A stretch of DNA of 64,000 nt from Pelagomonas calceolata. Its lineage: Eukaryota; Sar; Pelagophyceae; Pelagomonadales; Pelagomonadaceae. Shown here piece by piece: positions 17,705 to 26,435 of the stretch. Both the position numbers and the translations under genes were made by a program. The notes beneath the pieces were generated by a model. That model was not told where the DNA came from and made no database searches. It saw nothing but the letters and a program-made list of their open reading frames with translations. Position 1 is the first letter of the stretch; every line of letters begins with the position of its first letter. The stretch is from positions 3,720,001-3,784,000 of the forward strand of contig CAKKNE010000005.1 of the NCBI GenBank assembly GCA_918797485.1. The letters run 5' to 3'.

Positions 17705-20700
17705 ATGGAAAACGTACCTATTTTATACATCAACCTCGACCGCTCGAAGGAGCGCAAGGTCCGCATGGAGGAGCAGTTCAAGCAGTTTAATATAAAGAAC
17801 TACAAGCGCGTGCCGGCCTTCGATGGGAGAAAGTTATTTTCCGACTCGTCCCTTCGCTCAAAGACGGTAGAGCTCCCGAAGGACATGAAGCAGTCCTCCG
17901 GGGAAATAGGGTGTTCTCTCTCTCATTTACGAGCGGCGGAGATGGCGCTGGAGATCGACGCGCCTTACGTTTTGGTCATGGAGGACGACATTCATTTAAC
18001 TTTTTATGAAAGGCGCGCAGCTCGGCGTTTTGAGGTGTTGCGGTGCCTTCACGCCATCGACGCGCTTCGTGTCCATCAGACGAGGTCGTGGCTGGTCTTT
18101 TTTTCGAATTTGGGGCCAATCGTGACGCTCCGCGCAGGTGGAAGACGAGTATCGACGAGATCGTGTCGCAAGCGCCGAAGGACTGGCAGGTCCTGCAGCT
18201 CACGATAAATAACGTGCGCGTCTTGAGAACGTTGATGGGTTTAGGAACAGCCTTTGTCCCTTGGCGGAAAAACCACTGGTCCACGGGAGCGTACCTGATC
18301 AACCGGCGAGGCTGTCGACGGACCGTCGAGGAGTTCTGCGCCCCCAAAGGGTCCAAAGCCCACTACAAACTCCCGGGCGGCGTCCAATTGGTGAGTGACG
18401 TGCTCATGTACAACGGCCCGGGCGCCTACACGTATACGCGACCGCTCTTAGACCACGAGATCAAGGAGTCGACGATCCACCAGGGCCACGTCGAGTCGTG
18501 CCACCGGCAGGCCGCGGAGTTGTCGGCAGCTTTCTACGAGCGCATGGACGTCGTCTGGGCGGGCGGTGCGATCTCCGCGTTTTGAGGTGTTGCGGCGCCT
18601 TCACGCCATCGACGCGACTCGTGGCCATCTCACGATGCCATGGGTTCATTTTTGAGGCCGTTCGGACCGATTTGACAGAAATGCTCCGCGCAGGCGACGA
18701 CGCGCGCGCCTCGATCAGCACTGTGCTGTCCGGTGACTACGCATCACCCGAAGCGTTGGAGCGACTGGCGTGGTGGCTCGCCTTCCACCTACGACTTGGA
18801 GTGAGGTGGTGCTTCCTTTATGTTAGTGACGCGAAAACGAAGACACACGTCGAAGAGAAAGTGTCGTGGATCGGTTCCGCCGTTTCCGTCCTCGTGCAGC
18901 CGTCGAAGGACGAGTCCGTGTGTGCGCGCGATGCCACAGCGAGAGCTCGCCTGGCCGGGGCGTCGTGGCTGTTACGTTTAGCCGAACACGAGCTACTCTA
19001 TGTCCTACCCGGCAGAAGTCTCCGCAGTGTGTTCGACGAGGCCAAGCGACGGCCCCACGACCAGCGGGGCCGGGGGAACGATGCCTCGACGATTTTTAAT
19101 GTGCGGTTCGACAGTCTAGAGGTCCAGCGGAAAGCGACGAAGACCGACAAAGATGCGCTCGACAGCACGTACAATTTTTTTGAGAAGGAGACGCTGTTCA
19201 AACGTCGAATGAACCACGTCGACGGGCGGCCTTGTTCTTCATCAGATGATAGAGCGTTTTACGATATGAGCCCAGAAGCAGCTCGACTGAGACGCTTGCC
19301 TTCCCAATCGGAGGATGCGAGCAACCTCGCTTCAGCATCAGGACGGTCTGCCGGCCGCTTGGCGGAGCCCGGCCTCGCGCCCCACAACTCTGCGACTTGG
19401 AGGTGCAACCGCGGCGACTCAACACAAGGTGAGGTCGTCTCGACGCGAGCGTTCGTGCTGACCTTCCCCTACTGCCACTTCGACGACTGGCGTTCTAAGT
19501 TCCAGACCACCTCCCCGACGTCCACCACAAACTTGGAATTTAACGAAACGAGTGACGACACTCCGTTCGAAAAAGCGTCGAGAAAAGCGGTACAAGATCA
19601 GAAGAAGGCCCAGAAGGTCTACGCGGACCACGTGTTGCTCCCACAAAAGTCGGCCGAGGACTACGACGCCTCCGACTCGGCGCAGCACGCGCCGCAAGTC
19701 TTCGTGAGTCTCCCGCCGGGCTGCGTGCGCGCGGACTGCGGCGGTGCGTATGTACGTCTTAAGAGAGATAATGGCGTCGGCCACGTGCCTCGCGACGGTT
19801 CCGCGCTATATCAGCAGCAGGGCGGGGCGCACCACTTGTACAGAATTGCGAAACCGTTTGTCGCGTGGATGGCGCGATCTCCGCGTCCCTTGAGGTGTCT
19901 TCACTTTGTTGATGTGACTCGTGGCCATCTCACTTGCGTGAGAGTGGTTTCTTTTTTGATTCTGAGCCCGTTCGCAGGTCGGCCGGACGCCTTATAGCAG
20001 TACGGCGGCGCTGGTGGCCCATGATCTGGCGTTGCGGCCCCAGGACGTGCGGGCGCCTTGGTCGGCGTTCGACGGGCGGCGGTGGGCGACCGTGCCGGCG
20101 GCTCATGTGAGATTAGAGTCTCGCGTCGTCGGCCAGAGGCGCTTCGCGTGCATCCGAGCCGCGTCCGTCGTCGAGACCCACGTCGATACTTTAAGGGCGC
20201 TCATGTTGGCACCGCCCCGACGGCAGCACGGCAGTTTTGATAGGCGGAAGCACACGCCATCCTTCACGTCTTGTACTCCAGCCGAGGCGGCCAAAGCGGG
20301 ATCCCAAGAAGCCTGGGTCGCCTCCACCAGAGACGGTTCACCTTTGGGGCAATTTATGACGGCCGAGCAGGCGGAACAAGCTGTGGTCTCTGCGAATAAG
20401 AGGAAACAGCGCGAATCGTACCTGAGAGAAGTCCGAGACAGTGGCGCCGTCGTCGTCGACTTGCCGGCGACCTGCGGCGCCGCGGCCGACGCCTGCGCCG
20501 GGGTGTATGTCCCCCACGACACGGCCAAAAAAGGCTTGCCCAAGAACAGCCGCGCCCGCACGTTCCGTCACGAGGAGGGCGTGCGATGCAGTGTCGATAC
20601 GCGGTCGCAGCGCACGTTTGAGAGATCGATCGAGGTCGTCGGTATCAGAGAAGGCTTTGACGGGTCTCTTTTTTGCTGAAGAGCCGTTTTATCGCGTTGT

Positions 20701-21991
20701 CTCATCACGTACCCACACACAGGCCCACTACCTCTACTTCTACGCGCCCTTTTCGGCCTGGATGATTGGGAGTAGACCGGGGAGTGGCTCTGCGGCATTG
20801 ATTGCGTACGACGGGGCGGAGAGGCCTGATTTGATAGCTAGAGATGCGCCGTGGCGGGTCTACGACGGCCGGGCGTGGCGGGAAGTCGCCGACGTGCGCA
20901 TTCGTGCTTTAGCTGATTCATCAGGCAAGTCGACGCCCGAGACGCAGCCCTGTGCGGCTACGCTGGAAGATTTGCCCGTGTACGCCTGGACGCCCAAAGG
21001 CTCTACAGCTACAAAGTCCTCCGAGGAGGCGTCGGCGCCCAACGACCCCACGGGGCCGCCGTCTTCGTCGAAGCCGTATTTAGTGTATTCCTGCTGCGGT
21101 GATAAAGCGGTATTGCCGTTGTGGCTGCGGAACGGTCCCCGGCAATTCGATCTCTGGGCAACTTATTACGGGGACAAAGACGACGTGCCCTGGAAGAACG
21201 ACGTCGATACGTTCCGACGAAGGAAGGGCGGCAAATTTGAAAACCTCCAGGCTTTGTGTCGCGAGCCGGGCGTCCAAGATCTCGTCGCGCGCTACGATGG
21301 CATTTTGGTGCTGGACGACGACGTCATCATCGACGCGCCGCGCATCGAGCTCCTGTTCAAGATCCGGAAGAGGTGCAACCTGACCGTGCTGCAGCCGGCC
21401 TTTGATCCTCGAGGCAAAGTCAGTCACGCGGTCACGTGCGTGCAGCCCGGCAATCAGCTACGATTAACGAACTTCGTGGAGATGACCTGTCCGCTGTTTG
21501 CTTCACAAGCTTTGTGTTCCTTCGTCGACCAGTTCGACGCGGACTTAAAAGGATGGGGCGCCGACTGGTGGTTTCTGACCGTTTGTAGTAGAGCGATGCG
21601 GGGCGATGCCAGCAAAAAAGATGTGAAGGAGCCGCATCCCCGCCATGCTCTGCGGGGCGGCTGTGCTGTGGTGGATGCGATTACGTGCATCAACCCGACG
21701 GACGCCGATAAGTCTGGAGTGCGGGAGATCAACGTGTTGCAGGGGCGGGAGGGTCGTAGAGACACCTGGGCTCGGATTCGGAGGCGAGAGCAGCTGGACG
21801 AGTGGGACCATTTGCAATTTGAGGTCATCGCCCTGGACAAGGACGGGGCGCCGGCGCCGGTCAGCGCGAAGCCGGCTTCTAGACCGGTCCGCATCGCCGG
21901 GACGCGCGCTTATGAGCTGAGTGCAGCGAAACCTAGAGCGCCGTCGCCCGAGGGGTCCCAGGACAGCGCGACGACGCCGAAGCGGAAGTAG
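17705..21991 (+). CDS. Multidomain glycosyltransferase: GT25 + GT92-like + DUF707 (about 1280 aa)
   Basis: Five exons: 17705-18012, 18138-18565, 18694-19871, 19978-20637 (end uncertain by 3 nt) and 20723-21991. Residues 1-240 are a family 25 glycosyltransferase (PILYINLDRSKERKVRM, GEIGCSLSHLRAAEMAL, YVLVMEDDIH with the metal-binding acidic motif), the family of collagen and LPS galactosyltransferases. Exon 3 opens with a GT92-like stretch (LAWWLAFHLRLGVRWCFLYV). Two copies of a module with PF-x-AWM, AAL-x-A-x-D, PW and FDGRRW/YDGRAW follow, around residues 628-690 and 860-930. The last 300 residues are DUF707-like (RQFDLWATYYGD, RRKGGKFENLQAL, ILVLDDDVIID, GWGADWWF). Probably a Golgi enzyme for cell-surface glycans. 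An in-frame upstream extension to 17411 is possible. Confidence 0.82.
18013..18137 (+). mobile_element. C-type introner, glycosyltransferase intron 1 (GC-AG)
   Basis: 125 nt, donor GCGCGCAGCTCGGCG, acceptor CTCCGCGCAG, internal CACGCCATCGACGCG. Joins FYER to WKTSID (phase 2). Confidence 0.85.
18566..18693 (+). mobile_element. C-type introner, glycosyltransferase intron 2
   Basis: 128 nt, donor GTGCGATCTCCGCG, acceptor GCTCCGCGCAG. Close in sequence to intron 1, here in the plus orientation. Joins VWAGG to DDARAS. Confidence 0.88.
19872..19977 (+). mobile_element. C-type introner, glycosyltransferase intron 3 (GC-AG)
   Basis: 106 nt, donor GCGCGATCTCCGCG, acceptor CCGTTCGCAG. Joins FVAWM to VGRTPYSS. 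The join is supported by the second module copy, which reads FSAWMIGS without an intron. Confidence 0.85.
20638..20722 (+). other. Intron 4 of the glycosyltransferase (donor uncertain)
   Basis: The acceptor CCCACACACAG at 20722 is clear because the downstream exon continues the duplicated module. The donor is either 20635 or 20638 (both GTC in phase 0). The interior holds ATCAGAGAAGG, also found in C-type introners. Confidence 0.6.
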
Positions 21992-22015
21992 TAGGCCTCT
22001 CCTTGACTAATATTC

Positions 22016-23407
22016 TTACTTAGAGGTCTCTTCGATGCCGAACTTCGTAAACAAGCCGCTGAGGGCCGCCACCGACGCAAAGCCCAGATAAACGGTCGGG
22101 ATCGAGTACTTGTTGATGAGCGGCAGGAACGCGGCCCCGACGACGGCGTTCCAGCCCCAGTGCGACAGCATCGCCACACTTCCGCCCTTGCCCCGCAGCT
22201 CCGCCGGGAACAGCTCCGGGACGAGTAGCGAGGGCACGGGGCCGCTGCCGCAGGAGAAGGCGAAGACGTACGCGACCGTGCCTAGGAGCGTGATCGCCGT
22301 CAGCAGGGGCGTGCCCGCCAAGGCTGGTGATGCAAGGCATCCCCCCATGACGGCCATGCTGGAAGCCATGCCCGCGTACGACGCCGAGAGCATCGTCGTG
22401 CGGCCGAAGCGGTCTATCAATGGTGCGGCAACAAAGGCCGTGCCGGCCACGTTCACCAGCATCACTAGCAGTGAAGACAGGACGGCGGACGTGACGCCCG
22501 CGTCCCGGAAGATCTGCGTGCTGAAGTACACCACAGCATTGATACCTGATAATTGTTGACACACAAAAAGTAAGAATGCGGTCAGAGTAGCTCTCCGGTA
22601 CTTTTTGGAGACCATCGTGGACCACCCCGCCGTCTTCACTTCATCAGATGAGGATGAGGCCATCTCGGTCGAAGCGTCGGCGCCCCAGAGTCGCTCCGCG
22701 TCCCGCTGGGCCGTTTGGCTCAAGGGCCAGCGCGGCGACTCCGGGATCTTGAACGTGAGCATCAAGTGCAATAGCGTAGGTACCAGAGCCCCGGCGAACA
22801 TGGGCCGCCATCTTTTTGCGGGGGAGGTCGGCGTGACGCCCAAGCCAGCTACTATTGATGCGACGATGCCCAGACATATGGCCACCTGGTTCAGGGCGCC
22901 GTTCCTCCCTCGTTTCGCCGCGGGCGACACCTCGGACACGTACAAGGGCGCCACGGCACTTACAAGACCAATGCCGACGCCGGCCAGCGTGCGCGCGTAG
23001 ATCAAATGCTCCAGTGAAGTTGCCGTCGAGCAGCCCACGGCCGCCAATAGTAGTGTAAGGCAGTTCCAGCGCAACGCGCCTCGTCTACCAAGTCGGTCCG
23101 CCGCGGGTCCCGCCAGCAAGGCGCCGCCCGCCGCTCCCACCAAAGTGGACGAAACGACGGCGCCGCTGCCCGCGTCCCCGAAGCCCATGGACGCCGCCAT
23201 CGCCTGCAGCGGCGCGTTGACGACCCCCAAATGGTAGCCAAATAACGACACGCCGACGCAGGCGCCGGCGACCGCCAAAGGCGCCTCGGCTTTTGCGGTC
23301 GTCGCGCCTCCTGCAGACGCGCGGAGCTTCGTCTTTATGGATCTTCTCGTGGGGAGGCTGAGGGCTTTCGTCGTGTAGAGGATCGCGGCGAGGGCGAGGC
23401 GAGACAT
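22016..23407 (-). CDS. MFS sugar transporter, plastid glucose-transporter type
   Basis: 463 residues. Twelve hydrophobic segments follow a basic, Ser/Thr/Ala-rich N-terminus (about 45 residues, possible plastid transit region). Sugar-porter hallmarks: DRLGRRGAL, YVSEVSPAAKRG, QQLSGINAVVYFST, DRFGRTTML and VPELFPAELRGKG. The closest memory match is the plastid glucose translocator pGlcT/SGB1 group, which exports glucose from starch or polysaccharide breakdown. Plastid location is uncertain. Single exon. The stop is 24 nt from the convergent glycosyltransferase stop. Confidence 0.88.
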   Translation of the reverse strand: MSRLALAAILYTTKALSLPTRRSIKTKLRASAGGATTAKAEAPLAVAGACVGVSLFGYHLGVVNAPLQAMAASMGFGDAGSGAVVSSTLVGAAGGALLAGPAADRLGRRGALRWNCLTLLLAAVGCSTATSLEHLIYARTLAGVGIGLVSAVAPLYVSEVSPAAKRGRNGALNQVAICLGIVASIVAGLGVTPTSPAKRWRPMFAGALVPTLLHLMLTFKIPESPRWPLSQTAQRDAERLWGADASTEMASSSSDEVKTAGWSTMVSKKYRRATLTAFLLFVCQQLSGINAVVYFSTQIFRDAGVTSAVLSSLLVMLVNVAGTAFVAAPLIDRFGRTTMLSASYAGMASSMAVMGGCLASPALAGTPLLTAITLLGTVAYVFAFSCGSGPVPSLLVPELFPAELRGKGGSVAMLSHWGWNAVVGAAFLPLINKYSIPTVYLGFASVAALSGLFTKFGIEETSK

Positions 23408-23607
23408 CTTTGCTTCAGCGCTTCGCTTTGCAATGGTTGGCTTTGAGCAGCTTGGTTGCACAGCCTTTGTTGTTGTGTCTACGCGCTCGGCTTGCAGGGC
23501 TGTTGCGGGTGCTTGTTAGCACGGCAAATGCAGTCTTGTTAGGCAAGTTGCGGCGGAATCCGTCGAGCACTCGTGCTGCTTCACCTCGCGTCGGAGAGCA
23601 AAATAGT

Positions 23608-23631
23608 TCTAGCGTGTGGTGACACACTAGC
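23608..23631. promoter_or_regulatory. Palindromic promoter motif, copy 7
   Basis: In the 362-nt head-to-tail gap 23408-23769, 201 nt upstream of the transporter start. Arms TCTAGCG and ACACTAGC, 9-nt spacer ending GTGAC. Confidence 0.6.
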
Positions 23632-23656
23632 ACGCATTGAATCGGTGTGTGCCCCC

Positions 23657-23689
23657 AGGGCTCCGCCCACTAGTCCTAGCACCGTAACA
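23657..23689. repeat. 33-nt intergenic module, copy 2
   Basis: Matches 2586-2618 at 31 of 33 positions and again lies just beyond a palindromic motif between two minus-strand genes. Ends CACCGTAACA. Confidence 0.6.
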
Positions 23690-23769
23690 ATATACATCTA
23701 CAAGCCCGACGCCATCGACGCGAAGATAAAAGCTAGCGCGCCACAACTTACTTCGTACACAAAACAGGA

Positions 23770-24933
23770 CTACCACGCCTCCGACTCCATCAAAGGGTCC
23801 TCGGGCACGTCTTTTAATGAGAAGAACCTGTGCTTCACGCTTCTACCGTGAACGCAGACGCACCTCAACCCCGACCGCTCTTCGGAACAGCCCCGCTTTT
23901 TCCAGTCGAAGCCGTCCAACCCCAGCCGATCCTCCTCGTCCACACCAACCTTCCACGCTAAAGCACAACCAACAGCAGACGTCACGACGACCTCCAACTC
24001 GTCCGAGAAGCCCCCCGCGTTGCGATGGAAGTGCCCGCAGAACCACTTCGCGCGTCTGTCCAATCTTCGAATTTGAGCTAATAGATGCCTCCTTACTGCA
24101 GGTTCGTGGTTGAAGTAGCCCTTCGGCTCGTCGTCAGCGAATATGAACGGTGGTATGTGCGAGAAAATCAGAGAAGGCTCATCTGGAGGTAAACTATCTA
24201 ACCAGTTATCCTGCTGCCGGGCTACTGGCGTTATTTCAGCGCACTGCTCCTTCCGCAAACCTTGCCAGAACTTCTCTTTGCTGTTGACGAGTTGCGAGTT
24301 GATGACGACGCATCGATGATCCCCACATCGGAACAGCCCGTAGTCCTCTCCATAATTATTGCGGAAGTCCCGGATAGATTTTCGGGAAGGCACATTGCCG
24401 ACATCATGATTGCCGCACAAACAGACCAAGCCGATCGACGAATCCACTCGACTAAGCGCCGACTGCAGCGATTTTGTTTGCTTAGCTTTCCTTCCATCAT
24501 TACCCTTCTCGCCGACATTCTCGGGGAATTCGTGGACCAAATCCCCGCAAACGATCGCGAACTTCGGCTTGAGGCGGTTGATGTGGTCCACAGCTTTTGT
24601 GAGCGTCGCCGTCTCCTCGTCCCATGTACCATCCTCCTGGTCCGAGTTGAGCATGCCCAGCTGCGGGTCCGCGAGCTGGACGAAGAGCCAGGGGTCACTT
24701 GTGTTTGTTTGTACATCATTTAAACCGGTGGGAAACCGCGTGACCTCGCCGGCGGCGGCGGCCGCGTCGGCGGCGAGGCGGTGGCCGCGCGGCGGCACCT
24801 CGGCCGTGGCGGCGAGCGTTTCCTCGGCGGCGTCGAGCTGCGCCGACATGGTTTGTTGCTGCGCGTTCGCAGCGCTCTCCGGCGCTGCCTGTGGCCGGGT
24901 CGGTAGCAGCTCTGCGAACCGGGGTTTCACCAC
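23770..24933 (-). CDS. CPPED1: CPPED1-like calcineurin-type phosphoesterase
   Basis: 387 residues. Metallophosphatase motifs in order: VQLADPQLG (Asp, Gln), VCGDLVHEFP, LCGNHDVGN, FSHIPPFIF and WFCGHFHRNAGG. This order and spacing match CPPED1, a cytosolic serine/threonine phosphatase described as acting on Akt in animals. The first 75 residues are Ala-rich and poorly conserved; initiation at the internal MSAQLDAAEE is possible. Single exon. Metal-binding residues look complete, so it should be active. Confidence 0.9.
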   Translation of the reverse strand: MVKPRFAELLPTRPQAAPESAANAQQQTMSAQLDAAEETLAATAEVPPRGHRLAADAAAAAGEVTRFPTGLNDVQTNTSDPWLFVQLADPQLGMLNSDQEDGTWDEETATLTKAVDHINRLKPKFAIVCGDLVHEFPENVGEKGNDGRKAKQTKSLQSALSRVDSSIGLVCLCGNHDVGNVPSRKSIRDFRNNYGEDYGLFRCGDHRCVVINSQLVNSKEKFWQGLRKEQCAEITPVARQQDNWLDSLPPDEPSLIFSHIPPFIFADDEPKGYFNHEPAVRRHLLAQIRRLDRRAKWFCGHFHRNAGGFSDELEVVVTSAVGCALAWKVGVDEEDRLGLDGFDWKKRGCSEERSGLRCVCVHGRSVKHRFFSLKDVPEDPLMESEAW

Positions 24934-25050
24934 CGCTCTTGCGTGTCTGGGGCAGCTCAGGTGATCGAGGGCCGTCGCCTATGCCTCGTTTGACTCGCGA
25001 GTGCGCCCTAACAGCAGCTATTTTCAGGAGGCACAGCCCCTGTTGAGCAG

Positions 25051-25074
25051 GCTAGTGTCTTACATTCCGCTAGG
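25051..25074. promoter_or_regulatory. Palindromic promoter motif, copy 8
   Basis: In the 393-nt divergent gap 24934-25326. Minus-strand reading CCTAGCG, 9-nt spacer ending GTAAG, ACACTAGC; 118 and 253 nt from the two starts. Confidence 0.6.
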
Positions 25075-25326
25075 GCGAAAGAATAAAGAGGCAATTGCGG
25101 AAGGAGAGGCACGCGGAGCAAGCATTCGTGCAAGCTGCGCACGATTCAGGACCTGTGATAGCGCATCTCTCCGACGCCGACGAGTTGCGACGGCCGCTGC
25201 GCCTGCCCGGTCAAATACAACCCTCATACGCCTGCAATGGTGCTCGAATAAGCCGGGCGCCGTGGAGTTGTTAAGAGAGGGCCGCGGAGCTGAGTCGAGA
25301 CGCCTAAGAGCGTCCATCGGTTCAAG

Positions 25327-26232
25327 ATGGCCACGACGCAAGTCATCGACCTGCTCCTGCAAGACGGCTCGGACTACGAGTCGACCGTCGGCATAGTAGG
25401 TCTACTCTACGCCACTGTAGCAGCCCACGCCGGCGCCGCGTATAGACGAACACCAAAACAAAAAACACGAGCACGAAGACTGACGGGGTCGCTCGGCGCC
25501 GCGTCCACGATACGTGCTTTAGGATTTGCGGCCTTTGCCATCCTCACGCACGCCCCGGGCACGCGCAGCCGCCTCTTCGCGAAAGGCGTAGTCGTGCTCC
25601 TCTGCGTGCCCGACTTTATCGTGGTGTCGTCCTACGCGCTGCTCATCGTCGTGTGGTTCGAATGCTTCCTGGACGCGAGGAGGCACTGGCTCGACCGGAA
25701 CCAGTACAGATGGCATTTTAGGATTGCGTACTTCGGGCTGAACGTGGTCTTGGTGGGCGCGATGGTCTTGCTGTATGCGCTCATCTTCTTCAGTGGAATA
25801 GACGGCGTGCGCTACACGTACGTGGCGCTCGCCGCCGTATCCATCGCGGCACCCGTGGCGCACTGCGCTTTATATGTGACGCTCTCGTTGCAGTTCGCGC
25901 CGTTCCCGTTGCGGGGCGGCGACGACGAGCATCGGGCTCATAGAAGTAGAGTGGTCGTGGCGTGGGCTTGTGGGCGGGCGCTCTGGGGGCTGGTGGTGGT
26001 GACGGCCTGCTCCCAGATAGGCACGGCGACGGCGTTGAGAAGGGACCCGCAGCTCGGCGGCGTCGCGCTGGCGGCGCTGTTCCTGTTCACGGAGGTGTGC
26101 CCCTTCGCATTGACGCTCGACAGCGGCTTCCTCGGGCTCGTCGACGGAGACGCCGTGACGACGGCGCCTCCTTCCCTATATGGGACGGCGCCCGCGGCTC
26201 CGCGGGTGGAAAGTTCGGGCCAGTTTGTGTAA
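25327..26232 (+). CDS. TOM1/THH1-like seven-TM protein (301 aa)
   Basis: About seven hydrophobic helices: STVGIVGLLYATVAA, ALGFAAFAILTHA, VVLLCVPDFIVVSSYALLIV, AYFGLNVVLVGAMVLLYALI, YVALAAVSIAAPVAHCALYV, GLVVVTACSQIG and ALAALFLFTEVCPFALTL. The PDFIVVSSYALLIVVWFE segment recalls the plant TOM1/TOM3/THH1 family, endomembrane proteins with a GPCR-like fold. Short charged loops, cytosolic tail without clear motifs. Single exon. The family call is by pattern and could also be a generic GPCR-like protein. Confidence 0.6.
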   Translation: MATTQVIDLLLQDGSDYESTVGIVGLLYATVAAHAGAAYRRTPKQKTRARRLTGSLGAASTIRALGFAAFAILTHAPGTRSRLFAKGVVVLLCVPDFIVVSSYALLIVVWFECFLDARRHWLDRNQYRWHFRIAYFGLNVVLVGAMVLLYALIFFSGIDGVRYTYVALAAVSIAAPVAHCALYVTLSLQFAPFPLRGGDDEHRAHRSRVVVAWACGRALWGLVVVTACSQIGTATALRRDPQLGGVALAALFLFTEVCPFALTLDSGFLGLVDGDAVTTAPPSLYGTAPAAPRVESSGQFV

Positions 26233-26284
26233 GAAATTTTACCTGTCTCTACTTCGCGGCGACGGCGAGCCGGCCCCGACGCGA

Positions 26285-26385
26285 TCGACGCGGTCGCGGC
26301 GATGGCGTATGGGTGGCGCCAGACGCCATCGACGCGATGTTGTCTCCGTAGCTGCGTAGCTGCGTCTGCTCGATGGCGTGGAGGT
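26285..26385. repeat. Introner-core repeats in a 3' flank
   Basis: Between the convergent 7TM and dynein stops. GCGATGGCGTA, ACGCCATCGACGCG and CTCGATGGCGTGG occur in alternating orientation, as in the cores of C-type introners, but no reading frame is interrupted here. Confidence 0.5.
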
Positions 26386-26435
26386 TCACGGAGGTCTCCG
26401 AGTCCGCAAGGGCTAGGAAATACAATGAAGCCTAC

